Of a stretch of 64,000 bases of DNA, positions 1 to 9,194 are shown in pieces. The notes beneath the pieces are model-generated. The model had not been told where the DNA came from, made no database searches, and saw only the letters and a list, made by a program, of their open reading frames with translations. Origin of the DNA: Loktanella sp. S4079 (GTDB lineage Bacteria > Pseudomonadota > Alphaproteobacteria > Rhodobacterales > Rhodobacteraceae); NCBI RefSeq assembly GCF_000967725.1, contig NZ_JXYE01000002.1, positions 806,001-870,000 on the forward strand, written 5' to 3'. A program made the position numbers and the translations under genes. Within the stretch, counting starts at the first letter, position 1; each line of letters begins with the position of its first letter.

Positions 1-3000
1 GAACTCAGATCAACCGAAGCACCCAGTGTCCATCCCTGCCCGAAGCGATAATTCGCACCCAGGTTTGCCGTTGTCAGTGCGCTGCCTTCAACTGGAACTT
101 CTAACTCAGAAGTGAAGGTTAATGCAGGCGCCGATTCTGGCTGCCACTTGTGGCCAAACAGCACAAAGGTTTCGCGTGGTCGTCCATCTGCCGCCAGATC
201 AACTGTGCTACGCAGACCGATGTTGCCGCTCAGGTGATTGTTGACCTTGCGATTATAGGTCAGCTCTGCGGTGGCTGTTTCTGTTCCGGCCTGCCGATCA
301 GCGAGGTAGCGTGCGCTCGCGTTCAGGCTGGTCGAGCGTGTCAGCTTACGATCCAGATCAACGGTGACCAAATCACTGTCCACGCGCGCCTGTGATCCTG
401 TGGGATCAAAATTTTCGTCTGTGCGGGTTGCCTCGACACGCAATGTGCTGACCACACCATCGAATTCGTAGGCAACGCGACCAGCATGCCCCAGATCGCC
501 ATCATTGTTTTCTGATTGCGCCAGTTCGACCTCGATATGAGAGGCGCGGCTGAGTTCACGGCGCACATAGGCTGCGCGAACGCGCTCTCTTTCCGCTGAG
601 ACACCATCGGCATCCGCGTGGACAACACGCAGGCCCAATTCCGTTTCCTCAGAAAGCTGGTACCCAATTTCGCCGCCATAGAGCCAGTAACGCTCGCCAC
701 TGTCATCGTCGGTTTCATAGGTCACGCGAATGCTGATCGGGTTTCCATCCTCATCCGCCTGCGCAACTGGGCTGTTAAAGACCAACGCATCCCTGAAGAA
801 ATCAAGCACATAGTCTGTGCCACGCCGCTGCGTAAAGCTCTCGATGATTTCGTTTGTGTCCTGATCACGGATCAGGATTTCGACTTTCTCAGAGCCCTCG
901 ATGTAACCGGACAGATCCAGATCATATGGTCCAGAAATCCCGCGACCCGCGATTTCTTCGACCTGCTGTTCTTGGGCAATATGCGCTGCAAAGATCGAGA
1001 CTGATACATCGTCGCCTTCCCAGTAGGCCTTGCCGCCCGTTGCGACGCGATTGTAACCGCCTAGACGGAACCCCGTGTTTTCGGGCTCAATGGCCATATC
1101 GCCATAAAGAACATAGGACTGTCCATTCTCGATCTTAACGTAGAGATTGCTCGAGGATTGCGCGTCAAATCCACGCTCTGAATTATCGCCGTAAACTGGG
1201 TAGTATTCGTCACCACGGATATCCCGGAACAGACGATCATCTGTGTCCTTATCCGAGCTATAGCGTAGCGTCAGCAATGCATCACCCAAGATACGCCCCT
1301 TAAGGTATACCTCTCCGCGCAGACCAGTTGCTGTATCCTCAAACGGGCTGATCCGGTTTTCTTCGATCAGATCACCGCGCCCCTTGAGGGCCACAGCACC
1401 TTCGATCACACCTACCATGATGCGTTCATCCAGATTTGGAGTGAACATGATTTCGACTTGCGCCTCGTCAAAGCTGCTGCGCGCCTCGATCACATCTGGT
1501 CCGGTCACCTGCGGTGCAAGCAAACCAAAGGTCGCTTCGCCATTGTCGATGTAGACTTGAGTGCCGGGTTGGTTATCGCGGATATCGACCACATCCCAAG
1601 TCGCATTGCGCGCCCGCAGCGTTACGGTGCTCGATGCATCCAAGCGCACACCATTGGCGTCCAAGATACGCACGACCACTGGAATCACAGTCCCCGGTGT
1701 CGCTGATGCTGTCTCGGGGGCGATCAGTTCGATCTTGGCGGGGTCACCGGGTGCTTTTACCGTGATTTCTTCGCGGACACGTTCGTTGCCAAAAGGATCC
1801 GCTCCGGTCAATACGATCCGATTTTCACCTGCGCGCAGCGGCACCGCGATATAGGCCATCGCCTGTAGATTTTCGCTCGCCAGCACAGATTTCTCACCGA
1901 TCTGCGCCGCAGAAATCAGATCACCATTCACCAGCACATTCAAAGTCAAATCCGCTGGACCTTTGACTTGGATATTCGTCGTCCGCCGGGTCATGGCCTG
2001 ACCATCTTCGAGCCCGATAAAGCCCGGTTCATTGGTAAAGCTACGCATCAGCGGCTCAAGACTTTGGCGCTCTGGCGCGGTTTCACGCGCCTTTTCGGCG
2101 AGTTCTGGGGCTGGAGTGGCACCTGCACGACGGGACGCTGTGTAAATATGCGTTGTCGTCGCGATACCTGCCTCTGTCCGGACTGAACGGACATCACCGC
2201 GCGATGGTGTCATCGGCAGATCAGAAATCGTATTGCTGTCGCCGGTATGACGTGTCTCAAAGCGTTCTACGCGTGCTTCAACATCGGCCATCGCCTCTGG
2301 AGAGCATGACGCAAGCGCAAAGTTCTCAGTCTGAAGCTCACCACGTGTCAACGGCACCAAACGTGATCCGCCGCGACGCATGTCGTTGGTCCGCGTTACT
2401 GTGACCTCTGTCTCTACGGGCAGCGTGTCACTCATGACCGCAAGCACATGTGACACCGGGCGCAAACCGAACAAAGAGTATTTGCCATCAATGTCTGTCA
2501 CGACGGATAATCCGCTTTGGGTGACCAGTTTCACACCGGGAACACCGGGCTCTGATGCGTCGTCACGCAGCCCGTTACCATTGCAATCCATATAGACAGA
2601 GCCAGCAATCGTTGCCTCACGCGCAAAGACACCGCCAGAATTATCCAAGGTCACAAAGGTACTTGCGACATTAGACGCACGATAGTCGCCCGTTCCGGCC
2701 TGACGGCCATCCAAAATCGCAGAGTTATAGTTACGGCCCACCCGCGCAAGCGACGTAAAGCGCAGAACATATGTCAGCTCACTTTCCTGACGTGGCAGCA
2801 TATTTCCCAGCTCAAACCGGTAGTCACCAGTCCCATCAGCGATCGGATCTGGCCATGCTTGCCCATCATAAAGCGTGGAACCAGCCACATAGACCGCGCC
2901 AGCAGGCAGGCGATCCAGAATTTCGGCACCGATGAGAGCCTCATCCATCATATTCACGGGCTTGAGCGTGTAGACCACAAACTCACCAGTGCGAACATCA

Positions 3001-4790
3001 TCCTTGTCGGCGGTTTTTTCCAACGTCAGCGGCACACCGTAAAACGGGTCAACAGGCACGTCCGCTACATGGAGTGCGCCACCAGCATGCTGGAAAGTCT
3101 CGCCATAAGAAATCTGTGTATCCGTATCCCGGTCATAGTTCGGGAACGTCAGCCGCGACGATGGAAAAGCAAAATCACTAGGTGGCGTAACAGAATAGCT
3201 GTAGGTGCCCGCAGCAACATCACCCAGCGCAAAGAAACCTTGTTGGTTGGTTGTTGCTTCGGCAACCACATTGCCGTTTGCATCAACAACACGCACGATC
3301 GCGCCTTCAACGGGGGCATTGGTCACACTGTTAAAGACAAAGTTACCTGGATTCACCAGCAGCGTATCCGTGATCACGTCATCACCACAAAGCGCTTGGC
3401 TTTCTAGTGTATCGCCATCTGCTGCAGCAAGAACACCATCATTGACAACTGGATCATCCATATAAGCGACCGGTAAGGCTGTCGTGTAGAAAACGCCAGT
3501 GTTTGCGCCAGTCTCGCGGGCGATTACGACTTCGGAGTCATCCGTGATACGGCTGGTTACGGTGACTGAAATCTCATCAACTGAATCGCTGATGTTACAG
3601 GCACCCGCACTAACCTGGAGCATCGTGTCTGCGCCAATTGTGCCATAGTCCGTCGGTTCGCGCGTATCTGCGCTCACGAAACTCAGCGCGGCCCCAATGT
3701 CAGAGCTGTAGCGCGTCGTAATCACGTTGGAATCCAGCGTTTGCGCCGTACCGCTGTTTGCGTTGTAGGTCTGCGCAATGTTCCTGATCGTTACATCACC
3801 CAAGTCGTCGCGCACGAAAACCGAGAAATACAGATCGGTTGCGCGCCCCACACCGTAGCTGCCATCCAGAATGAACGCGACCGCATCAACATAGGACAGA
3901 TCGACTGGCGCCGCGGTCTGATAATCCTGCTTGGGTGTATCGCGCAGATGGTACAATGGCTGCAATTCTGCCGAAGCCCCAAATGCCGTGAATACAGTAT
4001 TGAGGGGCACGACGTCGCGCACCAACACCCCGTTCCGGGCGGAACCGTCCACGCGAATGGGCGCGCCGTCAATCTCAGCATAGGGCGCGATGTCGGTTTC
4101 GGAGTCGTTGTGAAAACGCAGACGGTAGGTTAGCTCTTCGCCATCGTCTAGTGCACGGCGCGATACTGACTTGAGCACCTCAAGACCGCCCTGGACGATC
4201 GCAATCCGGCCAGCCGCCGTTTGTACACCCGTCGCTTGTGCGCCGGTTGTTGTGCTATGTGAATCCACGTGAAGGCTTACGGTCGCGGTTTCACCCGGTT
4301 GGGTAAGTTCGTTCACTTGGAAAGCATAGATTAGGTTCATGTTTCCGCCCATCGGAAGCATCAGCTCATCGCTGGCCTCAACGATCGGTTCATCGGCGTC
4401 AATGATGCCATCCGAGTCTTGATCCCAATATAACACCCCGCCTTCGACAACATTGGTGTCCCCAGAAAGCGCGATCGCCATGTTAACGGCAAGATCGGTG
4501 TTCCCCATATTCATGACTTCAAAGTGATGCTGATCCGCCGTCCCACGCGACAGTGTCAGATCAGAAAAGCCAGCGACTTCGATTGCAGGAACATCTGCGA
4601 CGATGGCTTCGACCGTGTTGGAATAGACCGTTTCGGTAACGCCCAAGTTAGGATTAAAGTATGTCGCCCCTGCGACGTTGATGATCCGTGTACCAGACAT
4701 TGTCGGAGCCGCTGCCACTTCCACGCTGGAACCGATCAATAGCATCCCAATACTAGCGATTAAGGAGCAAAAAGATCTAAAATTTTCCAT
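1..4790 (-). CDS. Giant DUF11-repeat surface protein with outer-membrane-barrel-like C-terminus (3' end outside window)
   Basis: An open frame runs without a stop from an ATG at 4790 to the window edge, so at least 1596 codons are visible and the C-terminus is missing. The N-terminus starts MENFRSF and has a hydrophobic signal segment. Several DUF11/CARDB-like beta-sandwich repeats follow (phrases such as LEKTADKDDVRTGEF). Next come a carboxypeptidase-regulatory-like segment around 3250 and an SdrD-B-like segment around 2570 (DCNGNGLRDD, then DGKYSLFGL). From about 1330 to the edge the protein changes to alternating, aromatic-rich strands with a YYPVYGD signature near 1200, as expected of an outer-membrane barrel. 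I recall this signature from C-termini of other DUF11 surface proteins of unknown function. It is the third gene of a minus-strand operon behind the 872-aa and 170-aa DUF11 genes. A surface anchor or exporter role is inference. Confidence 0.85.
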   Translation of the reverse strand, partial: MENFRSFCSLIASIGMLLIGSSVEVAAAPTMSGTRIINVAGATYFNPNLGVTETVYSNTVEAIVADVPAIEVAGFSDLTLSRGTADQHHFEVMNMGNTDLAVNMAIALSGDTNVVEGGVLYWDQDSDGIIDADEPIVEASDELMLPMGGNMNLIYAFQVNELTQPGETATVSLHVDSHSTTTGAQATGVQTAAGRIAIVQGGLEVLKSVSRRALDDGEELTYRLRFHNDSETDIAPYAEIDGAPIRVDGSARNGVLVRDVVPLNTVFTAFGASAELQPLYHLRDTPKQDYQTAAPVDLSYVDAVAFILDGSYGVGRATDLYFSVFVRDDLGDVTIRNIAQTYNANSGTAQTLDSNVITTRYSSDIGAALSFVSADTREPTDYGTIGADTMLQVSAGACNISDSVDEISVTVTSRITDDSEVVIARETGANTGVFYTTALPVAYMDDPVVNDGVLAAADGDTLESQALCGDDVITDTLLVNPGNFVFNSVTNAPVEGAIVRVVDANGNVVAEATTNQQGFFALGDVAAGTYSYSVTPPSDFAFPSSRLTFPNYDRDTDTQISYGETFQHAGGALHVADVPVDPFYGVPLTLEKTADKDDVRTGEFVVYTLKPVNMMDEALIGAEILDRLPAGAVYVAGSTLYDGQAWPDPIADGTGDYRFELGNMLPRQESELTYVLRFTSLARVGRNYNSAILDGRQAGTGDYRASNVASTFVTLDNSGGVFAREATIAGSVYMDCNGNGLRDDASEPGVPGVKLVTQSGLSVVTDIDGKYSLFGLRPVSHVLAVMSDTLPVETEVTVTRTNDMRRGGSRLVPLTRGELQTENFALASCSPEAMADVEARVERFETRHTGDSNTISDLPMTPSRGDVRSVRTEAGIATTTHIYTASRRAGATPAPELAEKARETAPERQSLEPLMRSFTNEPGFIGLEDGQAMTRRTTNIQVKGPADLTLNVLVNGDLISAAQIGEKSVLASENLQAMAYIAVPLRAGENRIVLTGADPFGNERVREEITVKAPGDPAKIELIAPETASATPGTVIPVVVRILDANGVRLDASSTVTLRARNATWDVVDIRDNQPGTQVYIDNGEATFGLLAPQVTGPDVIEARSSFDEAQVEIMFTPNLDERIMVGVIEGAVALKGRGDLIEENRISPFEDTATGLRGEVYLKGRILGDALLTLRYSSDKDTDDRLFRDIRGDEYYPVYGDNSERGFDAQSSSNLYVKIENGQSYVLYGDMAIEPENTGFRLGGYNRVATGGKAYWEGDDVSVSIFAAHIAQEQQVEEIAGRGISGPYDLDLSGYIEGSEKVEILIRDQDTNEIIESFTQRRGTDYVLDFFRDALVFNSPVAQADEDGNPISIRVTYETDDDSGERYWLYGGEIGYQLSEETELGLRVVHADADGVSAERERVRAAYVRRELSRASHIEVELAQSENNDGDLGHAGRVAYEFDGVVSTLRVEATRTDENFDPTGSQARVDSDLVTVDLDRKLTRSTSLNASARYLADRQAGTETATAELTYNRKVNNHLSGNIGLRSTVDLAADGRPRETFVLFGHKWQPESAPALTFTSELEVPVEGSALTTANLGANYRFGQGWTLGASVDLS

Positions 4791-4812
4791 TATTGTAACC
4801 TTCAACCAAGGA

Positions 4813-4859
4813 ACACCAGAAAAACGCTGGGTGTGCTCCTCCCGGCCGGGGCCGGAAGG
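4813..4859 (-). other. Pair of intercistronic hairpins between two DUF11 genes
   Basis: The 94-base gap between the 872-aa gene and the giant gene contains two stem-loops. One has arms at 4838-4847 and 4850-4859 (CCTCCCGGCC with GGCCGGAAGG). The other has arms at 4813-4819 and 4827-4834 (ACACCAG with CTGGGTGT). There is no long T-run, so partial termination or RNA processing within the operon is more likely than a full stop. Confidence 0.4.
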
Positions 4860-4884
4860 AACGATTTCATGTGGAAAGAGCCCC

Positions 4885-7503
4885 CTACTCGTCCACTTTC
4901 ACTGTGAACTCGAGCGTCGCAAAGCTGCCCGGCTCTACAGTGCCGTGTGTGCTCGAGATGTTCGGAGCAGTCGCAGTGGTGACCGTGCTCGTTGCAACTG
5001 GTGTCACTGCTGCATCACAACCGCCGCCGCAGTTTTCAAATGTGGTGTAAGCAGGCACAATGTCCTTAATTTCCACATTTGCAACTGGGGCTGTACCTGT
5101 GTTGCTTGCCTCGACACGGTAGCGGATACATTGACCCGGCTCCACGTCTTGACGATCTTTTGAGAACGCACCGACAGCACCCGTACAGGTTGGGTCGATG
5201 GCTTGTGTTTTCACCAGTGTCACGTCACCCGAAACCACGACGATGCGGTCTTCAACAGCGTTGTCTGCGGTATCACCGTCAGTTACCGATGCACTATTCA
5301 AGCTCGTCGCAAGGGCCAGCGTTCCGATTTCCGATGATCCCGGCACAGAGCCAGCCTGCACGCGGTAGATCAACGCTGCTGTTGCACCTGCGGCCAAGCC
5401 ACCAATGTCATCAATGTTGTCGATTACCGGATCAGAAGGATCCAAGACACCATCAGCATTTTGATCCCAATAGATCGCGCCCGAGAAGTCAGTCAGTCCC
5501 GTTTGGGTGATCGCACCTTCGGTAATTGTGATGTTACCTTCGTTGGTGATCGTGTGACGGATATCGACAACACCACCTGGGGCGGCTTGCACTGTCTGGC
5601 TTGCCACAATCGCGACATCGACAACTTCGTTGACTGTAACTTGGTTCACGATGCTATCGCTTTGACCAGAGACAGGCGAGCTGACAACAACCTCAAACGG
5701 CACATCTTGTGGCGCTGCACCATCTTCTGGTGTCACGACAACAACGATGTCAGCGGTGCTTCCTGATGGAATTGTGCCCGTATTGGTTACAACTGTGCCA
5801 TCGGCCAGTTGGAACTCATACGACCAGCCCGCAGGCAGCGGTGCCGCAAGCGACAGGTTATAGCTGTCGGATGTTGGCCCAAGGTTTTCGATGGACATTG
5901 GGAAGCTCACAGCAACACCAGGATCGGTGTTCGTTGTCACCCATGGATTGCCGCCATTTGTCGGCGCAGCACCGTCACCTTCGGAACCAACAACGCTGTT
6001 CTCGAGATCAACTGAGGCTGCCTGAACCGCACCAGTGAATTCAGCAGTAGAGCTATTCACCTGACCCGATGCCTCTGAAATCGCATCAACAGTCGCGGTA
6101 AAGTTGGTTGCACCCGCAGCCGTCGGCGCAGTGTTGCTAGGTAGTGTTGCTAGCAATGTCACCTTAGTTGCTTCGCCCGGTGCCAGAGGACCGACACTTC
6201 CGACGATAGGTGTAACCCCATCAGCACCAACAAAGCGGAACGACGTACCCGCAGGGAAGTCAGTGTTCGCAAAGTCGAGCGTGTAGCTATCTGTTTTGTT
6301 CGAGTCGTTACCGATAACGAACTCAAACGCGATCACGCCACCTTGTGAAACATCACCCGTTTCGGTGACTTCGTCGTCACCCGCTGCGCCATCGTCGGTC
6401 AGAGAACGAACAACAGTGGTGTCAGCTTGGGTGTAGGTGTCATCCATCACATGCGCATACTGCGGATCAACCTCGACAGAGGCCGTATTTGACGGAGGGA
6501 ACGCGCCGTTCACGTCAGACTGCGTTGCAGTGTTTTCGATCAAACCCGCATCTGCCAGCGCACCAATCGTAGTTTCAAACGTGACCGAGCCTGTCCGACC
6601 TGGATCAACGTTTGAGATAGTAAAGTCGATTGTGTTTGTTGCAGTATTGACCTCAAAGACGATTGTCTCGCCAGAGCCGTTTGTCGCATCAACACCCGTC
6701 CCGTTGGTCTCGTCCAAACCACCAGCTACGGCACGGTCTGACCATTGTGCGGAACCCGATGTGAATGGCAGGTTAGCGTCAATGATATCTTCGACTGAGT
6801 AAGCCGTCGAAGCTGCAAGACCAGTGTTGGTGTAGGTCAAAGTGATTGTAACGGTATCGCCCGCGTCAACGATGCTCGGATCGCCTGCGCTCTTGTCGAC
6901 GACCATCGACTTGACCAATTCCATGATAGCGGCTGAAGAAACCGTCAATGTATCAACGTTCGAAGACGTCACCGCTGCGGTCAAAATACTGGCTGCAGCA
7001 ACAGTCAGAGTTTCAGACTGACCAGCTGTCGCTGTCGAAGGTGCAGTTGCATCAATGACAACACCAAACCGTTCGCCAGCAGCAAGTGTCGGGGTCTGGG
7101 TAATGGGTGTTGCGTTATCAGCGACACCATCCATGTCAGCATCCGCATAGAACGTGACAGAGTCGAAGTCATACCCACCGGCGCCTTCGGTTGCTGTCAA
7201 CGTAAATGCGTCTGGACCGTTACCATCGTTGGTGATGATATGCGGCAGGAACGCCTTACCACCGGGTGCGATGTTTTCAGTGTTATCTGAAGTAATGGTC
7301 ACACCTGCGACTTGCTGAACAACTGTTTCCACCTTGTTCGACGTCACTGTGATCGTGTCACCAGCAGCATTGGTATAGGTTGCGACCGCTTGGTTGCCGA
7401 TGACCGTACCCGCATCGGGCGGCGCCGCAAATGCGGCCGATCCGACAAGCGTTGCAGCGACCAGAGCGCTACTAGACAGTAGGATTTTTCGTTGCTGTTT
7501 CAC
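4885..7503 (-). CDS. Secreted multi-domain DUF11/CARDB-like protein
   Basis: The 872-aa product has a clear signal peptide (basic MKQQRK, hydrophobic stretch, AFA-APP cleavage region). The rest is a chain of beta-sandwich repeats of the DUF11/CARDB/NEW3 type, with recurring phrases such as VTITLTYTNTG, TVTNEG-like strands and PGE/AGA turns. The last repeat, about residues 755-872, is a canonical DUF11 module with four cysteines (near PTCTG, GQCIRY and CGGGCD). No catalytic motif is visible. It lies 63 bases downstream of the 170-aa gene and 94 bases upstream of the giant gene, all on the minus strand, so it is probably the second gene of the operon. A structural or adhesive extracellular role is inferred from architecture only. 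Confidence 0.85.
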   Translation of the reverse strand: MKQQRKILLSSSALVAATLVGSAAFAAPPDAGTVIGNQAVATYTNAAGDTITVTSNKVETVVQQVAGVTITSDNTENIAPGGKAFLPHIITNDGNGPDAFTLTATEGAGGYDFDSVTFYADADMDGVADNATPITQTPTLAAGERFGVVIDATAPSTATAGQSETLTVAAASILTAAVTSSNVDTLTVSSAAIMELVKSMVVDKSAGDPSIVDAGDTVTITLTYTNTGLAASTAYSVEDIIDANLPFTSGSAQWSDRAVAGGLDETNGTGVDATNGSGETIVFEVNTATNTIDFTISNVDPGRTGSVTFETTIGALADAGLIENTATQSDVNGAFPPSNTASVEVDPQYAHVMDDTYTQADTTVVRSLTDDGAAGDDEVTETGDVSQGGVIAFEFVIGNDSNKTDSYTLDFANTDFPAGTSFRFVGADGVTPIVGSVGPLAPGEATKVTLLATLPSNTAPTAAGATNFTATVDAISEASGQVNSSTAEFTGAVQAASVDLENSVVGSEGDGAAPTNGGNPWVTTNTDPGVAVSFPMSIENLGPTSDSYNLSLAAPLPAGWSYEFQLADGTVVTNTGTIPSGSTADIVVVVTPEDGAAPQDVPFEVVVSSPVSGQSDSIVNQVTVNEVVDVAIVASQTVQAAPGGVVDIRHTITNEGNITITEGAITQTGLTDFSGAIYWDQNADGVLDPSDPVIDNIDDIGGLAAGATAALIYRVQAGSVPGSSEIGTLALATSLNSASVTDGDTADNAVEDRIVVVSGDVTLVKTQAIDPTCTGAVGAFSKDRQDVEPGQCIRYRVEASNTGTAPVANVEIKDIVPAYTTFENCGGGCDAAVTPVATSTVTTATAPNISSTHGTVEPGSFATLEFTVKVDE

Positions 7504-7543
7504 TATCTTTTACCTTTCTACGATTTAAAAATGACAAACCCGA

Positions 7544-7574
7544 TCAACTGAGCGGGGTTCGCCCTCTCAGTTGA
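7544..7574 (-). terminator. Terminator-like hairpin inside the DUF11 operon
   Basis: Read on the minus strand, a perfect 9-bp stem (TCAACTGAG with CTCAGTTGA, arms 7566-7574 and 7544-7552) overlaps the stop codon of the 170-aa gene. The sequence that follows contains TTTGTC and then ATTTTTAAA. It sits between the first and second genes and could cause partial termination, so that the small first gene is made in excess. Confidence 0.45.
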
Positions 7575-8079
7575 CGACAACCCGATAGGTGTTCAGCGTC
7601 GTCTCGCCACCAGCTAAGGTGGATTCCAAATTCCAGCGGACAGCGGCAATCGCGTCTGCGGGAACAGGCTCTTGGGATTTTGATCCGTCTTCTGCAATCA
7701 CAGTGCGAAAAGCTGGCAAGGTGGACCATTCCAACCCTTCCAGCTCCGGATCAATCTCGGCCTGAATTTCAAAGATCGCGTCTACGCTCGAGAACTCTGT
7801 TCCAAGAGCAAGCGTGACACCGTCGGGGATTGGCGCGAAAACAGACAATCCCGAAATATCGCCCTCTGTCATGTTGCTGTGGGTGATCGCGTATTCGATC
7901 GTCTCGCCAGGGCGCACTTCACTGCGTGCGACTAGTGTTTCTTCGCCTGCGGCATCGACTTCAACGATCTTAAAGTCTGCGGTACTTACCAGCTCTTGAG
8001 CCGCGACAGTTTGCGGCGCGACTGACACCAAAGCAGCAAATGAAACAGTCACGACTTTAACCAAATGAGGCATAGACAT
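7567..8079 (-). CDS. Small secreted DUF11-like protein, first gene of the surface operon
   Basis: The 170-aa product has a signal peptide (MSMPHLVKV..., cleavage probably after QTVAA). It is followed by a single beta-sandwich with DUF11 hallmarks: PGETIEYAITHSN, then a proline/glycine turn PIPDGVTL, ending in a strand TLNTYRVVVN. The start is supported by an AAGGAAGAG ribosome site just upstream. It is the promoter-proximal gene, followed by the hairpin at 7544-7574, which fits a small abundant subunit or chaperone for the larger DUF11 proteins. That functional link is inference; I do not recognise the exact family. Confidence 0.8.
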   Translation of the reverse strand: MSMPHLVKVVTVSFAALVSVAPQTVAAQELVSTADFKIVEVDAAGEETLVARSEVRPGETIEYAITHSNMTEGDISGLSVFAPIPDGVTLALGTEFSSVDAIFEIQAEIDPELEGLEWSTLPAFRTVIAEDGSKSQEPVPADAIAAVRWNLESTLAGGETTLNTYRVVVN

Positions 8080-8117
8080 TGTATCTCTTCCTTTTTGAAC
8101 AGCCGGCCGCGCGCCGG

Positions 8118-8147
8118 CATATACACTCGCGAGAAAGCTCCACTCAA
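8118..8147 (-). promoter_or_regulatory. Candidate promoter of the DUF11 operon
   Basis: On the minus strand TTGAGT (8142-8147) and TATATG (8118-8123) are separated by 18 bases. The start codon is at 8079, and a GC-rich hairpin CCGGC/GCCGG (about 8103-8117) lies in the leader. The 548-base gap 8080-8627 also holds the two box sites listed below and the candidate TATGAT -10 (8571-8576) of the 164-aa gene. I see no gene in it; the short frames there lack ribosome sites. Confidence 0.4.
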
Positions 8148-8237
8148 ACGTGTGCTTTCGATGCCTCTAGATTTCGCGAAAACGTGACCGCGCGATATCC
8201 TCAATAAAGGACACAGCGCGTATCTTTCGGCTCATAA

Positions 8238-8257
8238 CTATCCGAAAGTGTAGATAG
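8238..8257. promoter_or_regulatory. CTATCC-box, candidate response-regulator site upstream of the DUF11 operon
   Basis: The sequence is CTATCCGAAAGTGTAGATAG, preceded by AA. It closely resembles boxes at 8467, 9943, 12852 and 13848. It also forms an inverted repeat with CTTTCGG at 8224-8230 (CTTTCGG, 11 bases, CCGAAAG). It lies roughly 90 bases upstream of the candidate -35, an activator-like distance. Assignment to the neighbouring LuxR-type regulator is inference from proximity. Confidence 0.5.
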
Positions 8258-8466
8258 AGATACCCAAACCGACAGGCATTCGGGCAGAAACAAGGCGCCC
8301 GCACGGCGCAATTGCAGCGACACAACCTGCTGATATTAAATTGCTTTACCGAACACGCTTTCCCGCGATTCTCAGCAAATTTTGGGCTTTGTGACATTTG
8401 TCACATGTGCGCAACGCAAGAACGGCTAAAACAGAGTCCGTTTTTGACAACCAGACCACGAGAGAA

Positions 8467-8495
8467 CTATACGAAAGGCTATCGGAGTATACGGA
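8467..8495. promoter_or_regulatory. Tandem CTATCC-type box upstream of the 164-aa gene
   Basis: CTATACGAAAGGCTATCGGA at 8467-8486 is followed exactly 20 bases later (8487) by the degenerate copy GTATACGGA. It lies about 140 bases upstream of the start codon at 8628. The 20-base step matches the tandem copies at 9943/9963 and 12852/12872/12892. Confidence 0.5.
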
Positions 8496-8627
8496 TGTGC
8501 GACGTGACTATGCCTCAACTCGCTCCTACCGTGTGAAACTGTCATGTCACCATTGAACCAACGCACGTGATATGATGTAGCCCGTGACCATCTCTAGTAA
8601 GACCTGTTAACCCGAATAGGAGCAATC

Positions 8628-9122
8628 ATGACCCGCCGACTTTTAGCAACTGCGATTGCACTCTTGAGCGCAAGCCCTGTGATCGCGGGTGGATGTCGCC
8701 CTCTTCAGCCTGACGGCGTGGCGGTTTTGCTCGGGTCTCATCACATTCAGGCGCAGCAGGACTTTAATGAATTCAACCCTGGCGTCTTTCTGTCGTGGGA
8801 CTGTGATATCGCAAATCCACGTGTTGGGGTTCACCGCAATAGCATGTCGGAAATATCCACTTCTATTTCATTCACTTCAGATTTCTTGAAACTGAGCAAA
8901 GCTGGATTTGATCTCCACCCGTTCTTTGGATTTGCCCATTATCCGGGTTCTGGCGATGAAGTACCCATCAACGTCGGTAAGTCTGATATCATTCCAATTG
9001 TCGGGCTGGAGCTAACGCACGAAGCGGTACCAGCCTTTATCCAGTATTTACCGGGCGACGTCGAAATGGGTGACTTCGCCCATCTTTGGACCTTTGGTCT
9101 AAAATTCGATCTCAACAAATAA
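8628..9122 (+). CDS. Small secreted protein of unknown function
   Basis: The 164-aa product starts MTRRLLATA with a typical signal peptide (cleavage near VIAGG). The ATG follows a good TAGGAG ribosome site. The mature part alternates hydrophobic and polar residues, ends in FGLKFDLNK (an aromatic-containing terminal strand), and has one cysteine pair candidate (GGCRP and WDCDI). This would suit a small outer-membrane beta-barrel or periplasmic beta protein. I do not recognise the family. Its upstream CTATCC boxes tie it to the DUF11 regulon, and it is convergent with the response-regulator gene. Confidence 0.75.
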   Translation: MTRRLLATAIALLSASPVIAGGCRPLQPDGVAVLLGSHHIQAQQDFNEFNPGVFLSWDCDIANPRVGVHRNSMSEISTSISFTSDFLKLSKAGFDLHPFFGFAHYPGSGDEVPINVGKSDIIPIVGLELTHEAVPAFIQYLPGDVEMGDFAHLWTFGLKFDLNK

Positions 9123-9124
9123 AG

Positions 9125-9152
9125 ACGCCCCGCGAGAAGATCTGCGAGGCGT
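9125..9152. terminator. Probable bidirectional terminator hairpin
   Basis: Arms ACGCCCCGC (9125-9133) and GCGAGGCGT (9144-9152) pair with one mismatch, three bases after the 164-aa stop and before the convergent regulator stop at 9195. A strong T-run is missing on either side, so termination strength is uncertain. Confidence 0.4.
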
Positions 9153-9194
9153 TGAAGAAATGCCCGAAAAGTAAGTCAGGCCTTAACTGTCCGT

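Noticed and set aside
8167..8536. Two short frames (minus 8167-8397 and plus 8312-8536) in the DUF11/164-aa intergenic region
   Set aside because: Neither has a ribosome site or plausible protein composition, and they overlap the promoter/operator region.
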